Assembly: GCA_963839955.1 (NCBI GenBank)
Contig: CAWIXB010000001.1
Coordinates: 2,418,001-2,482,000 of the forward strand
Direction: 5' to 3'
Length of the DNA stretch: 64,000 nt
From: CAWIXB01 sp963839955
GTDB lineage: Bacteria > Actinomycetota > Actinomycetes > JACCUZ01
Below, one piece after another: positions 33,433 to 41,155 of this stretch. Each line of letters opens with the position of its first letter. The first letter of the stretch is position 1. Position numbers and translations under genes: made by a program. The notes under the pieces are model-generated. The model was not told the DNA's origin and did no database searches. It saw nothing but the letters and a program-made list of their open reading frames with translations.

Positions 33433-35076
33433 ATGACAGCGCTGACCGGATCGTTCCGCCGCCGCTTCCTCGGCCGCTCGACCGAGGCGGTCCGTACGCC
33501 ACGCGAGGGAAGCGGGCTGGTCGCCGCGCCGCAGGACGAGGTCGCTCCCGTCGACATCGCGGCCAACGACCCGCTGCTCGCCTACCTGCAGAGCGCAACG
33601 GGCGCGGTGGACGTCGAGGCTCTCGAGCTCGACTCGCCGGCACTGGCCGAGCTCAAGGCCGCCGGCGTCAAGCTGGCCGTCCCGCTGGTGAGCCAGGGCG
33701 AGCTGATCGGCGTACTCAATCTCGGTCCGCGACGGTCGGAGCAGGACTACTCCACCGACGACCGGAAGCTGCTCGACAACCTCGCGGCGCAGGCGGCGCC
33801 CGCGCTCCGCGTGGGCCAGTTGGTCCGCCAGCAGCAGGCCGAGGCGCGCACCAGGCAGCGCTTCGAGCAGGAGCTCGAGGTCGCGAGGCTCATCCAGCAG
33901 AACTTCCTCCCCAAGCAGCTGCCCGACCTCCCTGGGTGGCAGGTCGCCGCCTACTACCGCCCCGCCCGCGAGGTGGGCGGCGACTTCTACGACGTGATCC
34001 CCTTGCCCGACGGGCAGGTCGGCTTCGTCGTGGGAGACGTCACCGACAAGGGCGTACCCGCCGCTCTGGTCATGGCCGCCACCCGCAGCGTGTTGCGCGC
34101 CTCCGCCCAGCGGCTGGTCAACCCGCGCGAGGTGCTGGAGCGCGTCAACGAGCACCTCTGCCCGGACATGCCCGCGAAGATGTTCGTCACCTGCCTGTAC
34201 GGCGTCCTGGAACCGGAGACCGGGAGGTTCCGCTTCGCCAACGCCGGCCACGACCTGCCGTACGTGAAGACGGCGGACGGCTCGGTCGAGCTGCGGGCGC
34301 GCGGCATGCCGCTCGGGCTCATGTCGGGGATGGCCTACGAGGAGAAGGAAGCCATCCTGGCGCCCGGCGACTCGCTCCTCCTGCACTCCGACGGTGTGGT
34401 CGAGGCACACGACCCGCAAGGTGCGATGTTCGGGTTCCCGCGCCTCAAGGACGCCGTGGCGATGTACCCCGGCGGCGGGGAGCTGATCGACCGCGTGCTG
34501 AGCGACCTGCGCGACCACGTCGGGCCGGACGCGGAGCAGGAGGACGACATCACCATGGTCACCCTGGCCCGCTCCCCCGGCGCGGCGCACGGGTCGAACG
34601 GCGCTGCACCAACACATCAGCTCGTGGAGTTCGAGGTGCCCAGTGTCGAGGGCAACGAGCGCCTCGCGCTCCAGCAGGTGAGCGCGATCGTCGCGCCGCT
34701 CGGCCTTCCCGAGGCGCGGCTCAAGCGTCTCGAGACGGCTGTCGGTGAGGCCACGATGAACGCGATCGAGCACGGGAACGGCTACCGCGAGGACAAGCCG
34801 GTCAACGTGCGGGTGCTCACCGAGACGGACCTGGTCCGTGTCCAGATCACCGACCACGGCGGCGCCCCCGAGATGCGCGAGCCCGAGGTGCCCGACATCG
34901 AGGCGAAGCTGGCCGGTCTGCAGCGCCCACGCGGCTGGGGCCTGTTCCTCATCAAGAACATGGTCGACGAGGCGCACGAAGAAAGCGTTGGCGAGCTGCA
35001 CACCCTCGAGCTCGTGATGCACCTAGGCGACAGCCCGGGAGTCACCAACGAAGGAGGCGACCATGACGACGAGTGA
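33433..35076 (+). CDS. GAF - PP2C phosphatase - anti-sigma kinase fusion (RsbU/RsbW-like)
   Basis: Three modules in 547 residues. A short GAF-like domain (about 30-135, LAVPLVSQGELIGVLNLGPR) may sense a ligand. A PP2C/SpoIIE phosphatase (about 150-385) has the metal-binding GGDFYDVIP, VVGDVTDKG and EQEDDITMV motifs. A GHKL ATPase anti-sigma kinase (about 400-530) has the N-box GEATMNAIEHGN, DHGGAPE and GWGLFLIKNMVD. It thus combines the enzyme that dephosphorylates a STAS protein with the kinase that phosphorylates it, partner-switching functions usually on separate polypeptides. Its end overlaps the first STAS gene by 14 bases. Confidence 0.92.
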   Translation: MTALTGSFRRRFLGRSTEAVRTPREGSGLVAAPQDEVAPVDIAANDPLLAYLQSATGAVDVEALELDSPALAELKAAGVKLAVPLVSQGELIGVLNLGPRRSEQDYSTDDRKLLDNLAAQAAPALRVGQLVRQQQAEARTRQRFEQELEVARLIQQNFLPKQLPDLPGWQVAAYYRPAREVGGDFYDVIPLPDGQVGFVVGDVTDKGVPAALVMAATRSVLRASAQRLVNPREVLERVNEHLCPDMPAKMFVTCLYGVLEPETGRFRFANAGHDLPYVKTADGSVELRARGMPLGLMSGMAYEEKEAILAPGDSLLLHSDGVVEAHDPQGAMFGFPRLKDAVAMYPGGGELIDRVLSDLRDHVGPDAEQEDDITMVTLARSPGAAHGSNGAAPTHQLVEFEVPSVEGNERLALQQVSAIVAPLGLPEARLKRLETAVGEATMNAIEHGNGYREDKPVNVRVLTETDLVRVQITDHGGAPEMREPEVPDIEAKLAGLQRPRGWGLFLIKNMVDEAHEESVGELHTLELVMHLGDSPGVTNEGGDHDDE

Positions 35077-35425
35077 GCTGCCCACCGCGGTGCGTCTGCG
35101 CGACGGTGTGGCGGTCATCGACCTGGTCGGTGACGTGAACGCGAGTGCCGAGCACACGCTGGACCTCGCCTGGGAAGAAGCGAGCCGTTCAGCACCCGAT
35201 GCGGTGGTCCTCAACTTCGAGCACACCGGCTACATCAACTCGACCGGCATCGCGTTGATCGTCGGCCTGCTCGCCAGGGCCCGGGCACACGCGATCCCGA
35301 TCCGGGCCTTCGGTCTGTCGCCGCACTACCGCGAGATCTTCGAGATCACTCGCCTTGCCGACTACCTAGCGATCAATCCTGATGAGGACAGCGCCGTACG
35401 CGGCGCGGAGGGGACCAGCAGATGA
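35063..35425 (+). CDS. STAS-domain anti-sigma factor antagonist (first of two)
   Basis: The 120-residue single STAS domain has the core VVLNFEHTGYINSTGIALIVGLL. The Ser or Thr in NSTG is the predicted phosphorylation site recognised by RsbW-type kinases. Unphosphorylated, such a protein binds the kinase and releases its sigma factor. It starts inside the end of the phosphatase/kinase gene, and its stop overlaps the second STAS gene as ATGA, so the three are made together. Confidence 0.9.
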   Translation: MTTSELPTAVRLRDGVAVIDLVGDVNASAEHTLDLAWEEASRSAPDAVVLNFEHTGYINSTGIALIVGLLARARAHAIPIRAFGLSPHYREIFEITRLADYLAINPDEDSAVRGAEGTSR

Positions 35426-35772
35426 CCGAGGCAACTGCGACGTTCGAGGTACGCCGGCTCGGGCCGGCCAGCGTCGTCGACATCAAGGGGGACGTGACGT
35501 CGGGTTCGGAGGACGTGCTCATGAGCGCCTACGACGCGTCGGGTGACGCCCGGGCGATCGTGCTCAACTTCTCCGAGCTGTCGTACATGAACAGTGGCGG
35601 CATCGGCCTCCTGGTCACCCTGCTGGTACGCGCCAACCGGCAGTCTCAGCGCCTGATGGCGTTCGGGCTCTCCGACCACTACCGACAGATCTTCGAGCTG
35701 ACCCGGCTGGACGAGGCCGTCGGCATCCACGACACCGAGCAGTCCGCGCTCAGCGCGGCCGGCGCGGCCTGA
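35422..35772 (+). CDS. STAS-domain anti-sigma factor antagonist (second of two)
   Basis: The 116-residue STAS domain has IVLNFSELSYMNSGGIGLLVTLL. The phosphorylatable Ser of the NSG motif is kept, but the following residue is Gly rather than the Thr of the first copy. Downstream FGLSDHYRQIFELTRLDEAVGI closely matches FGLSPHYREIFEITRLADYLAI of the first, so the pair arose by duplication. Having two different antagonists for one fused phosphatase/kinase would let the switch take graded or separate inputs; this is inference. Confidence 0.9.
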   Translation: MTEATATFEVRRLGPASVVDIKGDVTSGSEDVLMSAYDASGDARAIVLNFSELSYMNSGGIGLLVTLLVRANRQSQRLMAFGLSDHYRQIFELTRLDEAVGIHDTEQSALSAAGAA

Positions 35773-35789
35773 ACCGAGGGAGGGGCACG

Positions 35790-36584
35790 ATGTCTGACCA
35801 GTACGAGACGGCAGAGCCGGAGGTCACGGCGACCGTCGAGGAGAAGCAGGCCGCGGCGCGCGACGCCACCCACTGGGCCAAGGCCGTGTCGAGGCTGAAC
35901 GTCTCCGAGGTGCCGGAGGGCGCGATCAACCTCAACGTGACGGGCAAGCGGCTCGCCGGTCCGATCCAGGGGTTCGGGCAGATGTGGCAGAAGACCTATC
36001 AGATCCGTCTGCCCCGCGAGCGGGTGTCGCCCACCGAGCTGATCGCGACCTGGAAGGAGCGGTTCCCCGACTTCTGGCCGGACACCACCAGGTTCTACGC
36101 GCCGCTCACCGGCATCGAGCCGGGTGAGGTCGCGCTGCTCAACATGACACTGCCGGGGCGGATGAAGCTGTCGACGGGGGTGATGGTGCTCTACGCCGAC
36201 GAGGAGTCGTTCACCCTGATGACGCCGCAGGGCCACATGTTTGCGGGCTGGATCACCTTCAGCGCCACCGAACGGGACGGCGAGACCGTCGCGCAGGCGC
36301 AGGTGCTCATGCGCGCCTCAGACCCCATCTTCGAGCTGAGTCTTCCGCTGGGCGGACACAGGCAGGAGAACAAGTTCTGGAACCACACGTTGCGCGCGGT
36401 CGGGGCCTACTTCGGCGAGACGCCGGAGGTCGACACCCAGATCGTGTGCGTGGACAAGAAGCGCCAGTGGTCCAAGTGGACCAACATCTGGCACTCGTCG
36501 GCGATCCGGTCGACCATCTACATGATGGGTGCGCCGGTCCGGGGGCTGCGAGGCCTGGCCCGCCGCGGGCGATCGGTTGCCTGA
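35790..36584 (+). CDS. Conserved protein of unknown function, 264 aa
   Basis: I do not recognise the family with confidence. The first 35 residues are acidic and helical. Later segments (MWQKTYQIRLPRERVSP, LNMTLPGRMKLSTGVMVLY, FTLMTPQGHMFAGWITFSA) look like a beta-sandwich or cavity fold, perhaps SRPBCC- or DUF1990-like. There is no signal peptide or clear catalytic motif. It begins 17 bases after the second STAS gene with GAGGGAGGGGC before the ATG, so it belongs to that operon. The oxidoreductase that follows overlaps its end. Confidence 0.6.
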   Translation: MSDQYETAEPEVTATVEEKQAAARDATHWAKAVSRLNVSEVPEGAINLNVTGKRLAGPIQGFGQMWQKTYQIRLPRERVSPTELIATWKERFPDFWPDTTRFYAPLTGIEPGEVALLNMTLPGRMKLSTGVMVLYADEESFTLMTPQGHMFAGWITFSATERDGETVAQAQVLMRASDPIFELSLPLGGHRQENKFWNHTLRAVGAYFGETPEVDTQIVCVDKKRQWSKWTNIWHSSAIRSTIYMMGAPVRGLRGLARRGRSVA

Positions 36585-38040
36585 GTTCGCCGGACGCGAC
36601 GCGGTCGTCGTCGGAGCCGGGCCCAACGGCCTGGCTGCGGCGATCGCGTTCGCACAGGCCGGTCGGTCCGTCACGGTCCTCGAGGCCGCCGACACCGTCG
36701 GGGGCGGGTCGCGGTCGGCGGAGCTGACCCTGCCCGGGTTCGTGCACGACGTCTGCTCGGCTGTCCATGCGCTCTCGCTCGCGTCGCCGCTGCTGCGTGA
36801 CCTTCCGCTCGTCGAGCACGGTCTCGACCTGGTCCACCCCGAGATCCCGCTCGCCCACCCGCTGGCCGACGGCACCGCCGTACTGCTGCACCGCAAGGTC
36901 GACGAGACCGCCGACTCGGTCGGCGGCACCGACGCCCGCGCGTACCGCCGCCTCATCGAGCCGCTCCTACGTAACGCCGACGGGCTCATGCGCGAGCTGC
37001 TCGGCCCGCTGCGCCCGCCACGACATCCGCTGACGATGGCGCGCTTCGGTCTGGTGGGCCTGCGCTCGGCGGCCGGGCTTGGCCGGTCGCGCTTCTCCGA
37101 AGAGCGAGGGCGTGCCCTGCTGGCGGGGGTCGGAGCCCACTCCATGCTGCGTCTCGACGAGGTGCCCAGCGGTGCCGTCGCACTCGTGCTCATAACTGCC
37201 GGGCACGCCGTCGGCTGGCCGTTCGCCCGCGGCGGCTCGCAGCACGTCGCCGACGCACTGGCGTCGTACCTGCGCTCACTCGGCGGCGAGATCGTGACGG
37301 GCCGCCGGGTCGAGACCGTCGACGAGCTCGACGGTGCCGGAGCGGTCCTGATGGACGTCACGCCCCGCCAGGTCCTCGATCTGGCCGGCCACCGATTGCC
37401 CGCGCGCTACGCGCGCGCCTTGCGCCGCTTCCGCTACGGCCCGGGCGTCTTCAAGCTGGACTGGGCGCTCGACGGTCCCATCCCGTGGCGGGACGAGGAC
37501 GCTCGTCGGGCCGGCACGGTGCATCTTGGAGGCACACTCGACGAGATCGCCGCCTCCGAGGACGACGTCGCGAGCGGCCGCGTCCCGCAGCGTCCCTACG
37601 TCCTGTTGACCCAGCCCACTGTCTGCGACCCTTCGCGGGCTCCGGCGGGCAAGCACGTCGGGTGGGCCTACTGCCACGTCCCCGCGGGCTGCGAAGAGGA
37701 CATGACCGAACGGATCGAGGCACAGGTGGAGCGGTTCGCCCCTGGCTTCCGCGACCTTGTCCTGGGCAGAGCATCGATGTCGCCCGCCCAGATGGAGGCC
37801 TACAACCCCAACTACGTGGGCGGCGACATCAACGGTGGCCTGCAGAACCTACGTCAGCTGTTCACGCGTCCGGTTGTGCGGCCGGTGCCCTACACGACAC
37901 CCGACCCACGGCTGTTCCTGTGTTCCTCGTCCACTCCCCCCGGCGGCGGCGTGCACGGGATGTGCGGATACTTCGCGGCCCAGGCCGCTCTGCGCCGGAG
38001 TCACTCCTCCGAAGGTGCGTCGACGCTCTCCGGAGGCTGA
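36577..38040 (+). CDS. FAD-dependent phytoene-desaturase-like oxidoreductase
   Basis: An N-terminal FAD Rossmann motif VVVGAGPNGLAAAIAFAQAG and a VLEAADTVGGGSRS segment mark the amine oxidase/phytoene dehydrogenase superfamily. A C-terminal FAD-closing segment (LFLCSSSTPPGGGVHGMCGY) is intact. The family oxidises or isomerises long hydrophobic substrates such as carotenoids or lipids. TTG at 36577 overlaps the previous stop and directly precedes the recognisable protein; an ATG at 36529 is a possible longer start. Its 3' end overlaps that of the small gene on the other strand by 40 bases. Confidence 0.82.
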   Translation: MPEFAGRDAVVVGAGPNGLAAAIAFAQAGRSVTVLEAADTVGGGSRSAELTLPGFVHDVCSAVHALSLASPLLRDLPLVEHGLDLVHPEIPLAHPLADGTAVLLHRKVDETADSVGGTDARAYRRLIEPLLRNADGLMRELLGPLRPPRHPLTMARFGLVGLRSAAGLGRSRFSEERGRALLAGVGAHSMLRLDEVPSGAVALVLITAGHAVGWPFARGGSQHVADALASYLRSLGGEIVTGRRVETVDELDGAGAVLMDVTPRQVLDLAGHRLPARYARALRRFRYGPGVFKLDWALDGPIPWRDEDARRAGTVHLGGTLDEIAASEDDVASGRVPQRPYVLLTQPTVCDPSRAPAGKHVGWAYCHVPAGCEEDMTERIEAQVERFAPGFRDLVLGRASMSPAQMEAYNPNYVGGDINGGLQNLRQLFTRPVVRPVPYTTPDPRLFLCSSSTPPGGGVHGMCGYFAAQAALRRSHSSEGASTLSGG

Positions 38041-38228
38041 TGCAACAGGACGCCGGCCACCTTGTGCTCGTCGTCCCACGCGACGCTGACCACCGTCCAG
38101 CCCTCCCGCTCGTGCATGTTGAGGGAGGCCTCGATGCGCTGGTTGTAGGAGAAGGGGGCCTCGCCCTCCTTCAGCGCATGGAGGCTCTGGTCATTGAGCT
38201 CTTCCTTGTCGAAGTACAGGTACGGCAT
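38001..38228 (-). CDS. Small protein of unknown function, 75 aa
   Basis: A short acidic protein (MPYLYFDKEELNDQSLHALKEGE start, REGWTVVSVAWDDEHKVAGVLLHQPPE middle) that looks folded, with beta-strand character. The last 13 codons are antisense to the end of the oxidoreductase gene, which weakens the case, but the upstream part has normal coding bias. It lies 9 bases after the methyltransferase stop on the same strand, so it is probably the third gene of that unit. No function is known to me. Confidence 0.55.
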   Translation of the reverse strand: MPYLYFDKEELNDQSLHALKEGEAPFSYNQRIEASLNMHEREGWTVVSVAWDDEHKVAGVLLHQPPESVDAPSEE

Positions 38229-38237
38229 TGCCCCGCC

Positions 38238-39542
38238 CTAGACGCCGAAGTCGTGGCGCAGCGGGTAGCCGGACGTCCCGTCGGGTGAGGTGCGGGTGCC
38301 GAGCACCTGGTGCAGCTGGATGCCGTTGCGCTCGAAGGACAGCCGGGATCCGGCCATGTAGAGGCCCCACACCTTCGCCGTCGGCAGGCCCGCCTCGGCG
38401 ACACACTCGTCCCAGTGCTCGACGAGGTTGGCGCACCAGGCCTGCAGCGTCTTCGCGTAGTGCACCCGGAGGTTCTCCTGGTGCTGCACCTCGAACCCGG
38501 CGTCCTCCATGTCGCCCACGATGTCGCCAGAGCCGGTGAGGGCACCGTCGGGAAAGACGTAGCGACGGATGAAGCCGCGCGGGGGAAGTCCGGCGTGGCG
38601 GTTGTCCGGGCGGGTGATGCCGTGGTTGAGCAGGCGCCCGCCCGGGCGCAGCCGTGAGCGGAGGAACTGGAAGTAGGCAGAATAGTTCTTGACGCCGATG
38701 TGCTCGATCAGCCCGATCGAGCTGACCGCGTCGAAGCCACGCTCGGGAATGTCGCGGTAGTCACCGTGACGCACCTCGGCCAGGTCAGTCAGGCCGTCCG
38801 CCTCGATGCGTGCCTGACCCCACAGCGCCTGTTCGCGGGAGAGAGTCACGCCGATCACCTGCACGCCGTAACGAGAGGCGGCGTGGCGCACCATCTGGCC
38901 CCAGCCGCAGCCGACGTCGAGCAGGCGCATCCCCGGCTCCAGGCCGAGCTTGCGCGCGACGAGGTCGAACTTGTGCTCCTGCGCCTGCTCGAGGGTCGCG
39001 TCAGGCTTCGGGTAGCACGCGCAGGTGTAGGTCATCGATGGGCCGAGGACGTGGGAGTAGAACGTGTTGGACACGTCATAGTGATGACTGATCGCCGTGG
39101 CGTGCCGGTCGCGGGCGCGCAGCGGCATGCGCTGCCAGGGCACGACCTCCTGCTCCGGGACCGGCGGCGGCACGAACGCGCGCACGCCGAGCGAACGCGC
39201 CCAGGCAACCGCTTGCGCCATCGGCGGGCGGCTGAGCTGAAGGTCGTCGTCGATGCTCTTGAGGATCTCGTAGGGGTCGCCGGGGTGGACGCCCTCGATG
39301 TCGAGGTCACCCTTGATGTAGGCCCTGGCCAGGCCGAGTGAGCCCGGCGCGGTGGCGAGGTAGGACACGGCGCGAGGACTGGTGAGCCGGAAGCCGAGCT
39401 TGGCGTCTGGTCGGCCGGCCGTGCTGCCGTCGTACGCCGAGAAGCGCACGGGGACATCCGCGCCGAACAGACCTTCGAACATGTCGCCGAGGGTCACAGC
39501 ACCCGTGCGTGACCGGACGTTCATGTCGAGCTTGAGGCTCAT
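38238..39542 (-). CDS. Cyclopropane-fatty-acid-synthase-type SAM methyltransferase, probable 10-methyl fatty acid methylase
   Basis: The 434-residue protein has an N-terminal lipid-binding domain and a C-terminal SAM domain with RLLDVGCGWGQMVRHAA (about 205) and the family segment SIGLIEHIGVKNYSAYF. CFA-type enzymes methylate double bonds of phospholipid acyl chains. The ATGA overlap with an FAD oxidoreductase matches the tmsA/tmsB (bfaA/bfaB) arrangement that makes 10-methylstearic acid. In that pathway this enzyme adds the methylene and the partner reduces it. Simple cyclopropane synthase remains possible. Confidence 0.85.
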   Translation of the reverse strand: MSLKLDMNVRSRTGAVTLGDMFEGLFGADVPVRFSAYDGSTAGRPDAKLGFRLTSPRAVSYLATAPGSLGLARAYIKGDLDIEGVHPGDPYEILKSIDDDLQLSRPPMAQAVAWARSLGVRAFVPPPVPEQEVVPWQRMPLRARDRHATAISHHYDVSNTFYSHVLGPSMTYTCACYPKPDATLEQAQEHKFDLVARKLGLEPGMRLLDVGCGWGQMVRHAASRYGVQVIGVTLSREQALWGQARIEADGLTDLAEVRHGDYRDIPERGFDAVSSIGLIEHIGVKNYSAYFQFLRSRLRPGGRLLNHGITRPDNRHAGLPPRGFIRRYVFPDGALTGSGDIVGDMEDAGFEVQHQENLRVHYAKTLQAWCANLVEHWDECVAEAGLPTAKVWGLYMAGSRLSFERNGIQLHQVLGTRTSPDGTSGYPLRHDFGV

Positions 39543-40936
39543 CGTCTATGCACCGCCTTTGAATACAGATCGAGCAGCCGGGATTGCGGGTCGTATCGCT
39601 TCTTCGCGCCGTGGTAGTCCTCGCCGCCGTAGAGCGCCCAGAACTCGTCCTCGCCGTAGTAGACGTCCGAGTAGAGCGACTTGTGGCCGTCGTGCTGGGA
39701 AACCACATCTTCGATGCGGCGGTTCACGTCACCGTCGACGCGACCACCTTCGATCGCCACCGTCGACCAGAAGCCGACGTTGACGTAGGTCTCGTCGTGG
39801 CGCAACGGATAGAGCGGCCACGGGGTGCCACCGCCATGCAGGTGCGAGTCCGACGCCGTGCCACCCCGCCGGCTCCGTAACCGAATGGGGCACAGCCAGA
39901 CCGGCTCGATCGGCACCTCCCGCACGAACCAGCGGAGGAAGTCGGCGGTGCGAGCCAGTGGGATCTCGACGTCCTGCACCACCCGCTCCCGGGGTGGCCT
40001 GCCCTTCCTCGCGTCGAGGCGAGCGGCCACGTGGTAGCGGTTCTCCAGCCGGACCAGCTTCCAGTAGACGTCGCTGCGCAGCCAGCGCTTCGGCCAGAAC
40101 CGGCGGATCCGTGGGTTCTGGGCACCGAACGCCCGCGAGCACCAGAACCAGTCGGTGTCCCAGCGCCACAGGTAGTCGCGAACCGTGAGGAAGTCGACCC
40201 GGCGCGCCCGGATCGACCGGTAGTAGATGTGCTTGCCCGTGTAGTCGGACGTGTACGGCGCCTCGTCGGCCCACGCGCCGAGCGTGAGGTAGGCCTCGTG
40301 GGCGGAGAACACGGTGCCGTCGACGAAGTCGACCGGGTCCCCTTCGTGGGCGTGGTCCACCATGATGGCCGCGATCGCGTCCGTCATCGCGTCGAAGTCG
40401 TCGAAGCGGACGTGGCGCAGCGCGACGTACGGCCGCACCGGCTCGAGGTCGATCACCAGGCGCAGCGCGTAGCCGAGAGTGCCGTAGGAGTTGGGGAACG
40501 CTCGGAACAGGTCGGCGTCGGCACCGTCGGGCCGGGCGATGACGATCTGCCCGTCGCCGGTGAGCACCTCGAGCTCGCGCACCGACTCGTGTGGGAGGCC
40601 GTTGCGGAAAGACGACGACTCAATCCCGAGGCCGGTGACGGCGCCCCCGATCGTGATGGTCTTCAGCTGCGGCACGACCGTCGGCATGAGCCCGTGGGCC
40701 AGGGTCGCGTCGACCAGGTCCCGGTACGTCGTCATCGCCTGCACGTCCGCGGTCCGCGCCACCGGATCGACACTGAGCACCGAGTCGAGCCCGGAAACGT
40801 CGAGGCCTGGCGCCGCGCTGCGATCACGCGGACGGAACAGGTTCGACGTCCGCTTGGCCAGGCGAACCGGGGAGCCCGCGGGGATCGCGGCATACTCCGC
40901 GACCAGCCGTCGACGAGCCTCCCCGTGCCCGATCAT
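39539..40936 (-). CDS. FAD-linked oxidoreductase, probable 10-methylene acyl reductase (tmsA/bfaA type)
   Basis: The 465-residue protein has an N-terminal PCMH-type FAD domain (VDPVARTADVQAMTTYRDLV, then TITIGGAVTGLGIESSS). A large C-terminal domain has the FWALYGGEDYHGAKKRYDP ending typical of the 24-dehydrocholesterol reductase-like group. It reduces a C=C bond using a flavin. The overlap with the methyltransferase gene supports the last step of 10-methyl fatty acid synthesis. It is the first gene of the minus-strand unit; 219 bases without a gene lie between it and the divergent subtilase. Confidence 0.82.
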   Translation of the reverse strand: MIGHGEARRRLVAEYAAIPAGSPVRLAKRTSNLFRPRDRSAAPGLDVSGLDSVLSVDPVARTADVQAMTTYRDLVDATLAHGLMPTVVPQLKTITIGGAVTGLGIESSSFRNGLPHESVRELEVLTGDGQIVIARPDGADADLFRAFPNSYGTLGYALRLVIDLEPVRPYVALRHVRFDDFDAMTDAIAAIMVDHAHEGDPVDFVDGTVFSAHEAYLTLGAWADEAPYTSDYTGKHIYYRSIRARRVDFLTVRDYLWRWDTDWFWCSRAFGAQNPRIRRFWPKRWLRSDVYWKLVRLENRYHVAARLDARKGRPPRERVVQDVEIPLARTADFLRWFVREVPIEPVWLCPIRLRSRRGGTASDSHLHGGGTPWPLYPLRHDETYVNVGFWSTVAIEGGRVDGDVNRRIEDVVSQHDGHKSLYSDVYYGEDEFWALYGGEDYHGAKKRYDPQSRLLDLYSKAVHRR

Positions 40937-41155
40937 GCCCGTGATGGTACGGACCCGTTTGCGGGGGCTTGCGGCGGGTCCCGGGCCAAGCTCCCCCTAG
41001 AACACCTCCCTGACCGCTGAATGAGGGCCAATCAGGTGGCGGGATTGCGCCAGGTAGGTGAATGCGGGTTTGCCCTCTCTCGATGGCTGCTTGGCCGTCC
41101 GATGTAGCAGAGGCAGTGAGTCGACTCGTTCGCCACGCATGTAGGGGGTTCAAGC

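Noticed and set aside
40937..41155. Possible cyclic di-GMP riboswitch before the Trp-tail protease
   Set aside because: The GGDEF-EAL neighbour made this worth a look, but the conserved riboswitch core elements are not present.
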